In this document: piece after piece, positions 55,779 through 64,000 of the stretch
Numbering within the stretch: the first letter of the stretch is position 1
Layout: the number at the start of each line of letters is the position of its first letter
Source of the DNA: Chytriomyces cf. hyalinus JEL632
Taxonomy: Eukaryota; Chytridiomycota; Chytridiomycetes; Chytridiales; Chytriomycetaceae
DNA: 64,000 nt
Assembly (NCBI GenBank): GCA_025435555.1
Contig: JAIWWG010000013.1
Coordinates: 124,001-188,000, forward strand
Direction: 5' to 3'
Program-made: the position numbers and the translations under genes
The notes under the pieces: generated by a model
What the model saw: the letters and a program-made list of their open reading frames with translations, nothing else
Database searches by the model: none
Told to the model about the DNA's origin: nothing

Positions 55779-58008
55779 TCAATCGTCCTCATCGTCCTTC
55801 ACCTTCTTCTTTTTGGACTTTTTAGGCTGACTCTTTTTGAGACGCGCATTGATCATCTGATTCGTATGCTTTTTGATGGTTTCACGGTCGGGAACTTCTC
55901 CATGTTCGTCATCGTTCTCATCCTCTTCTGCGAGTTGGGTTTGAGCAAATATTCAAACTAAAAACTCGTTGTAATTGAATCAAAATACCGTCAGCGAGAT
56001 CTTCCTCAAACTCTACGGCGTGCAGTTTCACACGCGTGTTGAAGGCTGGCAAAACAGATGGATTGACTTGCAAAATGCTCGGTGGTTCTCCTTGTTGCTG
56101 AATCTGGGCCGCTGTGGGTTGAACAGGCTGAAACGAAACTTAGAAAGATGCGCCCATGCCTGAAAGGGTTTTTGAAAACTGCGAAATGTATACCTCTGGC
56201 AGCTCTTTTCCTTCCAAACTTATCGTCAACTGCTCCAGCTTCGAAATACACACTTCCAGAAGTGGTTTTACATTTTCATCGGACATGGAAAGCTTTGGAG
56301 GTTTGTCGGGCTTTTTGAAGGAGATCAGAATTCAAGACGAGTTCCACTGTGAAGCTGACATCTTACCAAATTGACAGTCTCCAGTTTTTCGCAAAGATGC
56401 TGAATACCCGCCTTTGTGTTGTTCAAAAGCTTAGCGACGCGTTCAAAACGCATCTTGGTCTCTTGAGTATGCGCCTGAGTATCCTTCAAATGCGTTTTGA
56501 ATTCCTCAACAAGTCGCTGCGAATGTGTGGCCTTCACTTCTCCACTGAATTTAAGCGTGTCGTGCTCAGCCAGGATCTCAGCTTTCCGCTTCTTTAGATC
56601 TTCGATACGGGCTTCGTTGGACTCTTGAAGCTGCACGAGATGTTTGTGCGTGTCGCCTTGCGATTGGAACTTGGCAATGACTTCGTTAATGTCGCTGACA
56701 CCTGTCGCTTCTTTGATGAGCCGCATCGTTTCTTCGTATTCGGACATTTTGCGCTCTTTTGCTTCGTCGTACGCTTCCTTGTTGGAGTCAGCCTCTTTGT
56801 TTGTGTCTGCGTTCGTGTCGTCAAGCTGAAGGGACTGTGCAACAAAATGATGAATAAATAAGAAAGAAAGAACATGAGCCGCGTGATACCTTGCGGTCAA
56901 GCTTGTCGTTGATCTCCATCTTCTGCTTCACGAGCTCTTTTCTGATCTGGAGGTCTCTTTCTCTCTGCCTTCGTTCCTCGTTGATTTGCTGCTCAAATCG
57001 CGCAAGTTCAGCCTGCCCCACCGCCCCCAAAAGTCAGTTTCGGACATGTGAAAAGCGCACCATCAGAAAATCAGAGTCAGACCTTTGCAACTTCTTTTGC
57101 ATGGTTGGCATCGCGCGACATCATTTCCAGCTCCAGCGCATCCTGCTTTTTCGCCTTGAGTGTTTTTTCAAATGTGGCAAGCTGGTTGTCGAAAGTGAGG
57201 CGTTCATCTTGAAGCTTTTTGACAATGTGTTCGTAGGTTTTGCGAATGGATTGGGCTTCGTTGTATTTGATCATGGCCTTATCGAGTCTGTTCTCAAGCA
57301 TTCTGATTTCCTGGATTTTGTTGTGAGGGGAGTTGGGGTCAGTGTATGGGAAGATAAAGCCATTGTATTGGGAGGCAATGACTTAAGGGATTGGAGCACA
57401 AGTATTATGGATGGCTCAGGTCACCTTTGCCTGTGGGGAATCTTGCAGGTTGGATTTGACGAGCTCGGCCTCGCGTTTCAGGTCCTCCAAGTTGTCGTTC
57501 ATCTCACGCAGCCTTTCTTCTTTCATACGCGCTTCGGCTTGCAACTCGTCGTACTTTTTATGGATTTCGCAGATGCGGTGGTCAAATTTCTCCAACTCTG
57601 TCATGGAATTTCGAAGCGTCTGTGACTCCATGTCATTCTAACAGCCAAGAAAAAGGCCCATTAGCTGGTTGTTAAATCTGGGCGGCTAATCTGATCATTA
57701 CAACTGAAAAACGGAAAAACCTTTTTCATCCGAGCAATCGATTCACTCAGCTCCTTGTTTTGACTTCTCAGCGTGGAAATCTCCTCCTTGTTCTGTCTGA
57801 TGGCCCATTGACTCGTTTCATAGTACGCCTTTCGATCGCCCTCTGTTGTGTTGGCAGTTTTGCGTCAGTGCACATTCTTAACAGCACACGTTGCGGTCTG
57901 AGAAACAGGAGGCTGGGATGAGATGCTCGTACCAAGCAACTCGAAGCGCAGTTTCAGATCGTGCAGCTCGTCGTCAACGCCGTTTTGGTTGGGCCGCACA
58001 GCAGGCAT
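55779..58008 (-). CDS. ODAD3: Outer dynein arm docking complex subunit, ODAD3/CCDC151-like
   Basis: Nine exons: 58008-57933, 57842-57721, 57637-57425, 57310-57083, 57012-56890, 56834-56367, 56310-56194, 56127-55989, 55927-55779; 544 aa, almost wholly coiled coil. The exon-2 segment EGDRKAYYETSQWAIRQNKEEI is the family hallmark of CCDC151. Later segments EIRMLENRLDKAMIKYNEAQ, ELMSRDANHAKEVAK-like and EERRQRERDLQIRKELV also follow the animal protein in order. The C-terminus is acidic, then Lys-rich.  In cilia it docks outer dynein arms to the doublet microtubule. Its presence shows a motile flagellum in the life cycle. Divergent from the DRC10-like gene with a 167-bp gap. Confidence 0.87.
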
Positions 58009-58175
58009 TGTGTGGGTATGTGTGGCAAGTCGATTCTTCTGCAAAGGATTTGTCCACTACCCAGAAAAAATTGTCACGCGTTTAAATTTCAAACAATATC
58101 GCCCCTGAAGTGAATCCATCCCCAACCAACCAGCAGTAATAAGGCAGAGAACGCGAAGAGAGCGCTTGTAAAAGA
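58009..58175. promoter_or_regulatory. Shared divergent promoter of two axonemal genes
   Basis: A 167-bp gap between the start codons of the ODAD3-like (minus) and DRC10-like (plus) genes. Both 5' ends must be controlled from here. I looked for an RFX-type X-box (GTnRCC-N(0-3)-rGYAAC) and saw no convincing match. A small palindrome-like ACGCGTTTAAA patch lies near 58,075. Confidence 0.6.
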
Positions 58176-59832
58176 ATGAACACCCTTCTGCCGCTTCCAC
58201 CGATTGGGACACCAGTGGCTACACGCCATGCGGCTGCAGGAGTGCGATCCGCATCGACCATACACGGCTCCGAAATGTCAAATATATCCGTTGTGGGCTC
58301 TGCAATCGACGAATCTCTCACTGGAAAACTCATCAATGTGGAGGCGCAGCGGATCATGAGCGTGCTGCAGGAGGCGCAAAAGAAAGTGGCTGTGATTGGA
58401 TTATTGCCAGATGAAGTGGATCGGAGAGTTGCTACCATGTTCAACTCGGATACCGTTGCGCTGATTGGGGTGAGGTTTTTTGTTTTTGTTTTTTTCTTTC
58501 AATTCTTGATGTACTGATCACGCGTGTGGATGGCCAGGAACACAAGCTACTAGAAACAAAATACAAAACGCTTGTTGAAGGACGAGCTCCCGAGGTATAA
58601 CATCCTCTCGACCACTTCCAAAAGCTGACAGAAAACCCAACACACCCCCCCACTCCCATGGTTATCACACAACAGTCCGAAATCAAAGAAACCGCGAAAC
58701 TCGTACGAACATCCACACGCGCCGTCTGCCGGCATTTCTTGCAAAACCCAGCGTTTATGGGGAAACTGCGCTACCTCAAATCCACCAAACAAGCCAACCA
58801 CGTTCAATTTGAAAATCTGTTGCAAGAAGTAAAAGTTCTCGTGTATGAGCGCCTCAAAACAAGTGTGGAAGAGGAGAAGGCAAAGCAGGATCAGTTGTCT
58901 GTGATTATCGCAAAAGAGCAAAAGGTGCGGCGATTCCTTTTTTTTTTCAAATAAGAACTGAGCCTGTTGCTGATTTTATTCGCATTGCTTTCTCTCGCCC
59001 AGACGAGCAATGAAGTGCGTCTATTGAAGGACGAGCTCGATAAAGCGAAGCGAGAGCGAACAACTGAAGTCAGCAAGCGCAACGAAATCATTCGCAGGCT
59101 TAAAGGTGATGTGTTGGTTGACGTCTTTTAAGTCAGCTGAAACGAAATTCCGTATTCCAGAGGAGCTGCGCGACATCAAACAGCAGGCCGAAGATACCAC
59201 AAAACGGCTTGAATCCCGTTCAAAACAGAAGGAGGATCAAGAACTACAAATTGCAAAAGACAAGGTAATCATCAATGCCAAATCAGCAGACTCTTCTAAC
59301 CACAGATACCGAAATAAAATAAAAGGAACTGGCGATGAAAGACGAAATCAAACGAAGTACCGAAGAACTGCGCGATATGGTGAAAAAAAATCGCGAAGAA
59401 GAGGCGATTCTGCGCAAAAAGAAATTCAAGGTGGAATCCGAGGTTGAAAACTGGATTCATAAATATGACCAGGACATGGACGAGAAGCAAGCTGAGCTGG
59501 AAGACATTACAGTGAGACACTTGTGTTTTTCTCTTGATTGCCTTGACTGACCAGCTGCGTACAACTGCTAGGCAATTTACAATGAAGAAAAGGCGCAGCT
59601 CGATGAGCTTCAAGCGCGCTACAGCGAACTCCAAAAGGAATACGAAAAGATTATGGAGGAGCGGCGCATTGCTCAAGAAGAACGGATTGCGCAAGAAAAG
59701 AAGCTCCGCCACATGCACGAATGTGCCACAAAGATTCAGGCTCTGTACAGAGGTTGGAAGTTTCGAAAGGAAATGGCCAAAAAGAAGAGCGGAAAAGCAA
59801 CCGCGCAGAAGGGGAAGAAGAAGGGGAAGTGA
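58176..59832 (+). CDS. DRC10: Nexin-dynein regulatory complex subunit 10 (IQ-domain protein, IQCD-like)
   Basis: Seven exons: 58176-58469, 58538-58594, 58676-58924, 59003-59105, 59161-59264, 59326-59511, 59572-59832; 417 aa. The N-terminal region has NVEAQRIMSVLQEAQKKVAV, equivalent to the TIEAKRIMSILDEA motif of DRC10. A long coiled coil includes LRKKKFKVESEVENWIHKY and DEKQAELEDI, nearly identical in pattern to DRC10. An IQ motif (IQALYRGWKFRKEM) and a Lys/Gly tail (GKKKGK) end the protein. DRC9/IQCG is related, but these motifs favour DRC10. The N-DRC links adjacent doublets and regulates dynein in motile flagella; IQ implies calmodulin-type light-chain binding. Confidence 0.87.
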
Positions 59833-59877
59833 GAAAAAAAGTGTTCGCAAAAACGAAGTGTAAAATACAGTTTATTC

Positions 59878-60538
59878 TTAAAAATCCATCCTGCTTCCGC
59901 CGAATTCCCCGCCTTCCAGCCCATGCAGCGTTAGTTGGTTCTGAAAATGCAACGATAAAAGATTAGGAAAAAGAGGAAGAAATGCGAAGAACCGATCGCA
60001 AATTCGAACGCATGCAGCGTAAAACGACGAGATAAAAATGCGCGGACAGCATTCTATAGCATATGAGACCAACAAGAAAGCGTGCACTGACCTGAAACTT
60101 TTTGTTCAAATCCATAATATCGCGAATAATAGTTTGCATCTCAATAAGCAGGACTTCGAGCGGGTTAGTTTCGAAAGTAGTTTGAATTTTGAGCACGAAT
60201 GTGTGTTCGAGCGGGTGAGGGATCTTGTATCCAGCAAACAGCACTTTTGGGTTTTTCAAGAGTTGGCTGCAACCGGAAAAAATCAAGTCAGACGCAATGC
60301 TTTCGACATCAGATACAGTTGAGGGATATTACGCTCGCAGCAGATTCGCAAGAGTGTGGTCCTCCTTCAGGATTGTGAACGTGGCTGCGTTCGGGATCTT
60401 TGAATCCTTGGTCATTGAGACCCTGCGGCGAGATATTATTCAGTTTGTTGTAGAGAGAGCAAAAGGTCGCTTTTCATACTTGGACATGCCCTCCGGGATG
60501 AGAAAGAGTTCGTGTCTGTCAGGCTGGTTGTTGTTCAT
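59878..60538 (-). CDS. RPB11: RNA polymerase II subunit RPB11
   Basis: Four exons: 60538-60471, 60422-60333, 60266-60092, 59940-59878; 131 aa. Family motifs: HELFLIPEG at the start, KDSKIPNAATFTILKEDHTLANLL (the RPB11/RpoA-type alpha motif), and QLLKNPKVLFAGYKIPHPLEH. RPB11 pairs with RPB3 to form the assembly platform of RNA polymerase II. The first intron uses a GC-AG boundary (donor GCGACC); no GT donor in the neighbourhood restores the KVSMTKD junction. The last 20 residues are a Gly-rich tail. Divergent from the RUN gene with only 76 nt between start codons. Confidence 0.93.
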
Positions 60539-60614
60539 GCCAGCGTTTTGTGGTAAATTTATAAAAAGTTAAACCCAAAAAGAACGACCTCCGAATCAAA
60601 AGAGAACCGCCCCA

Positions 60615-61856
60615 ATGGAGATCGCAATTGCCCTCGAACAAACAACCGCCAACTTCAAAGCAACTCCTTCTGCACAGACCGCCGAAGCAGTCGCAGAAAA
60701 CGCGACCAAACTTCTCGAGTTCAAGCTCCGGGCACCGCGTACGGCACTCGCCATTCTCGACTTGCACATGGGACTTGCATGGCCCTTTGTGCATGAGACG
60801 CTGTCCAAGTACCAGAGGGATACAAATAACCAGGATGAGGTGAGTGTGAATGGTGCAGTGATCGGTTCATAATTTGCAAAACGCATTCGAACGATGTAGT
60901 GTATTCATTAACTGGCTGATCTTGTTCCAACCCCTCCAGACAGTTTCTATGCTGCTGCAGGACGTCGAGGCTGCCTCGAGTGGCAGACAGAAACCGCTCG
61001 CGTTCGTCAAGCTTGCTCTAATGCACCAGAACTTGCACAAGTGGATCAGGATCCTAGTCGACGATAAAACAGCCGCCGCTGCCTACTACGGTAAGCATGA
61101 TTCACACTGATTATTTTTTTTTATACGTCAATATGCACGTGGGGGGTCTAACAGGTCTTTACAGAACCATTTGCCCTGATGCGAGACAAGGAGGCAATCA
61201 ACAAAATTATCCTCTTTATCGAAACTGAGGTGTCCCCGCTTGACTTTGGCTTCGAATTCGGTCATCCAAAGGCTGCTTCTCCAACAGCCGCCGCAATTTC
61301 TGCTGCCATTCCAAACCCAACTCCCCTCGTCAGCGCAATTTCCACACGCGCCACAGAAAATGCGACTTCGCTCGCATCGACCGCGTTTGTGGTTGGAAAA
61401 GGAATTGGCCAGCAAACAAAATCCATTGCTTCAACTCTTGGCCAGCAGACTTCGTCCATCGCTTCAAGCGTCGGAATCTTGTCTTCCAGTGCACTAGGTT
61501 ACAGCATGCAGTCTTTAACTGCGGCAAAAGATTCACTCGACAGCACAATATCCTCTCTCGCCAAAAAGCCGTCGGCCAACAGGCTCTCTGTTGTGAATAT
61601 TCCCGAAGACCGTGATGTCCAACTTGAATCCAGTTTGACCGTTTCACCAAATGGAACGGGAGTCATGACAAGTGGCATTTCAACCACCGCTTCTGGCGCT
61701 GACGATTTGTCTCCGGTGAATGTTGCTGCTCTGCTGCGCGAACTGGAAATTACAAAGCGTCAGCTCTCTGTCGAAGTGGAAGCGCGAGAGCGAATCCAGG
61801 CGGAGTTGGACGCGCTGAAGTCGCAAAAAGATGCGCTCGCTGCTTCGCCTGCTTAG
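60615..61856 (+). CDS. RUN-domain protein
   Basis: Three exons: 60615-60839, 60940-61090, 61165-61856; 355 aa. Residues ~1-150 fit a RUN domain: helices around VAENATKLLEFKLRAPRT, LAFVKLALMHQNLHKWIRIL and the terminal motif YYEPFALMRDKEAINKIILFIE, which matches the family's FYEPxALLRD signature. The rest is Ala/Ser/Thr-rich and disordered, and a coiled coil lies at the C-terminus (LLRELEITKRQLSVEVEAR). RUN proteins act as effectors of Rap/Rab-type small GTPases in membrane traffic; the exact partner is not inferable. Confidence 0.8.
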
Positions 61857-62011
61857 AACTTTTAAGAATTTTGATAACATCGATATACATGGCGTTATTT
61901 TACTCGGGCAATACTCGGGCAATACAGTAATATTCTTCAGAAACTAACGAACTAACAAAGTGTATGGGTGAATGAATGAAAAGGAAAATAATGGGTACTT
62001 TGTGAACACAA

Positions 62012-63586
62012 TTAAACAGCCAGCTTTGCCCATTTGGCCAATGCACTCCAGGTCTCCTTGTCATCGGTCCAAAACTCGTAATCGCTCCAGGCAGTAGGGT
62101 TAGAAACTTGCCATGGCATCCACGGAATTCCCATCGAATTGCACAGTTCGGCGACTTTTCCAATAAAGTCTCCTTTGCCGCTCTGCAAACCAAACTCCTC
62201 GAAAATCACAATCTTTCCGTGCTTTTTGGCTTGCTCTTGCGCATGCTCCAGATTACTGCGAATGTCGTCCATGTCGCCGCTGTATGAGTGGATCGCAACA
62301 ATGTCCAACGCCTTACACTCAAAGTTCTCCTGACCCAAACTCATTTCAAAGTTCTGGCCACCCCCCGTAGAAATCAACACAGACGACGCGCCAATCACGT
62401 TTCGAAGTGCTGTAGCTCTCCCGCACCACCAGTTGGGGTTGCTAAACTGGTTGTACTGGTTACTCGATCCTTGAGCCTCGTTTGCAATTTCAAACGAGTA
62501 GATTGCTTCGGGAATGTCGCTCCATGCACGGTTGCCCATGTATGGGTTCTTGTGTGTGGCAATGTGTGCGAGGCGTTGGTCAAATTGAGCTTGCGCTTCT
62601 GAGTTCGAGAAGAAGTTGTTGAGGTCCTTTCCGGGTCCACCTGCGTACTTTTGGCAGTAAGCGTCGCAAGTACCTGTGGTGATTGATTGCAAAAAGTTAG
62701 AAATGAATATACGGTGTCTTGCAATTAATTGTGGCTTACCCCAAGTTCCGTCCAAGTTCCACCGATCGTGCATTGCAATGAGCAAACGAATGTTGTACTT
62801 GACAAGCAGCGGCATCATGGCATCCACTTGCGACAGAATGCTGTCATCGTACTCACCACACGTGTGCTCTTCCAAATCATTGGAGCCCACACTGGTTGTT
62901 CCCTTCCCACCCTTGCCAAATGCAGTCAGGAAAATACGGACTGTCTTGACGTTGGCCTTGTTCAATTCCGAAAGGATTTCTTCCTGGTCTTGCGGGGGCA
63001 ACGAGTAGATGAAGTATGAATTCACACCCGCCCACATTTTTGGGAGAGAGTTGGGATTGGGACTTGGGCTTTCAGGCGGCACTTCCGGGGCTTGCGTTGG
63101 CACTGGAATCGCAACAGTCGCTGATGTTGTCGCGGGTGGTTGTTGTTTGCTGCATTTTCCCGAAACGCAAGAGAGACCTGGCGCACAAGAATTTGTGGAA
63201 TCGCTTGAACAAACAGATCCCTCCCCGCCGGTAGTTTTGCTGGGTGTTGAGTCACCTTCGCAAGGACCAACGAAATCCCAACTGTCGGTATGAAGGAGGT
63301 AATTGAATCCATTATAGCTGACTTGGGTCAAGCTTGTGTAGTTGGTTGCGGCTTGCCATACTGTGGGGTAGCAAGGTTTCTTGTCCGCATTCGCATCGCA
63401 TGCAGCCTGGTGGGCCCACCCTTTCTCCTGGACAATGAAATTGTTCCCTTTGAAGCTGGCAACCGCACCGAGGATGTAATCTTGGGTATCGCTGGACCAA
63501 CCAGGGTAGCAAGCGGGTTTAGACTCTTCAGCAACAACGCCTGCTGCGAGGACAGCGAGGAAGGAAGCTGCCAGAGTGAATGACAT
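62012..63586 (-). CDS. Secreted GH5-like glycoside hydrolase (mannanase/glucanase type)
   Basis: Two exons: 63586-62740 and 62673-62012; 502 aa. A signal peptide (MSFTLAASFLAVLAAGVVA) precedes two Cys-bounded repeats of ~45 residues (CYPGWSSDTQ, CYPTVWQAATN) that look like substrate-binding modules. A short cysteine-rich knot-like module (CAPGLSCVSGKC) and a Pro/Thr linker come next. The catalytic TIM-barrel has MWAGVNSYF at the start, HDRWNLDGTW, FEIANEAQG (acid/base Glu) and IVIFEEFG (nucleophile Glu). It should cleave beta-linked polysaccharides such as mannan or glucan outside the cell. The intron is 66 nt with no stop, so the unspliced frame also stays open. Splicing gives GTWGTCDAYC, joining Cys-containing segments. 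Confidence 0.85.
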   Translation of the reverse strand: MSFTLAASFLAVLAAGVVAEESKPACYPGWSSDTQDYILGAVASFKGNNFIVQEKGWAHQAACDANADKKPCYPTVWQAATNYTSLTQVSYNGFNYLLHTDSWDFVGPCEGDSTPSKTTGGEGSVCSSDSTNSCAPGLSCVSGKCSKQQPPATTSATVAIPVPTQAPEVPPESPSPNPNSLPKMWAGVNSYFIYSLPPQDQEEILSELNKANVKTVRIFLTAFGKGGKGTTSVGSNDLEEHTCGEYDDSILSQVDAMMPLLVKYNIRLLIAMHDRWNLDGTWGKPQLIARHRIFISNFLQSITTGTCDAYCQKYAGGPGKDLNNFFSNSEAQAQFDQRLAHIATHKNPYMGNRAWSDIPEAIYSFEIANEAQGSSNQYNQFSNPNWWCGRATALRNVIGASSVLISTGGGQNFEMSLGQENFECKALDIVAIHSYSGDMDDIRSNLEHAQEQAKKHGKIVIFEEFGLQSGKGDFIGKVAELCNSMGIPWMPWQVSNPTAWSDYEFWTDDKETWSALAKWAKLAV

Positions 63587-64000
63587 TGGTTTGTTGTTAG
63601 AGTTGGTGGGACGGGAAATCCATTTCGCGCACGCATCTTTATACGCCTGGTTGTGAAATTGAAATGAGTAATTTTTTCACGAGTTGCGCGCATGTCTTTT
63701 TCTGGGACAAAAAAAGTCGACAATTTTTGTGAGACACATTATTATCTCATCACCTGGAATTGCAATTGGGGAACTGTACGCGGGAGCCGCGTTCCTCACT
63801 GGCGTAAGTGCAGTTATTTAAAGCAGTGGATGCAGTCTGGCACGCGTGTCTGAGTTGTCGTTGCTGGCTTTGAGCAAGGCATTTTTTATATTGCCCTTTG
63901 TTTGGGTAACTGATTAAAAACTCTGTGGTTTCTGGTGCGTGGCCTTGTTAGCTTCCCGGCGTTCCCGTCTCTTCTTGACCGACTCTTTTCCCACGTTTTT
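63587..64000. other. Upstream region of the GH5-like gene; no other gene seen
   Basis: Contains the promoter of the secreted hydrolase and the unannotated window end. No ORF with recognisable features, no RNA gene. Confidence 0.5.

Overview
This window is nuclear DNA from a zoosporic (flagellated) fungus, most likely a chytrid (Chytridiomycota). Genes are dense, sit on both strands, and carry 1-8 short introns (mostly 50-120 nt, GT-AG, many with a CTAAC/CTGAC-like branch site). Products are typically fungal (GT71-type mannosyltransferase, FAS1 protein, Sst2-like DEP-DEP-RGS). Two genes belong to a motile 9+2 axoneme: an ODAD3/CCDC151-like outer-dynein-arm docking protein and a DRC10/IQCD-like nexin-dynein regulatory subunit. 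A PDE9-like phosphodiesterase and a class A GPCR also fit a flagellated lineage rather than Dikarya. I rebuilt exon structures by hand; every multi-exon model given here has a spliced length that is a multiple of three.

0-16.5 kb: a large two-domain glycosyltransferase, a tRNA-Ile, then three successive tandem gene pairs (two P450s, two MAPEG/microsomal GST genes, two GT18/MGAT5-like glycosyltransferases) interrupted by an AidB/ACDH-11-like acyl-CoA dehydrogenase, and a conserved-looking multipass membrane protein. 17-23.6 kb: a ketopantoate reductase-family protein, a Tra2-type splicing factor, an unknown 171-aa protein and a DEP-DEP-RGS regulator. 24.3-30.5 kb: a head-to-head HSP10/HSP60 pair, a p24 cargo receptor and a Nug1/Grn1-type ribosome-biogenesis GTPase. 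30.7-39.1 kb: a single-pass membrane protein with a hidden last exon, a GPI-type FAS1 protein, two unknown proteins, an arylamine N-acetyltransferase and a class A GPCR.

39.1-44.6 kb is a gene-poor mobile-element graveyard. It holds a decayed PIF/Harbinger element (Myb/SANT-like ORF on minus, DDE transposase on plus), a 15-bp tandem repeat, a tRNA-derived SINE candidate and a LINE-type endonuclease fragment. 44.6-64 kb: a coiled-coil membrane protein, a repetitive charged protein, a TMEM184-family protein, an OMA1-like metalloprotease, CSN3, PDE9-like, the ODAD3/DRC10 head-to-head pair, RPB11, a RUN-domain protein and a secreted GH5-like glycoside hydrolase.

Functional threads that recur are secretory-pathway glycosylation, xenobiotic chemistry (P450, MAPEG, NAT), signalling (GPCR, RGS, cyclic-nucleotide PDE) and the axoneme. 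Divergent gene pairs with very short shared promoters are common, notably HSP10/HSP60, p24/NUG1, ODAD3/DRC10 and RPB11/RUN. No single novel multi-gene system such as a defence island or secondary-metabolite cluster is evident.
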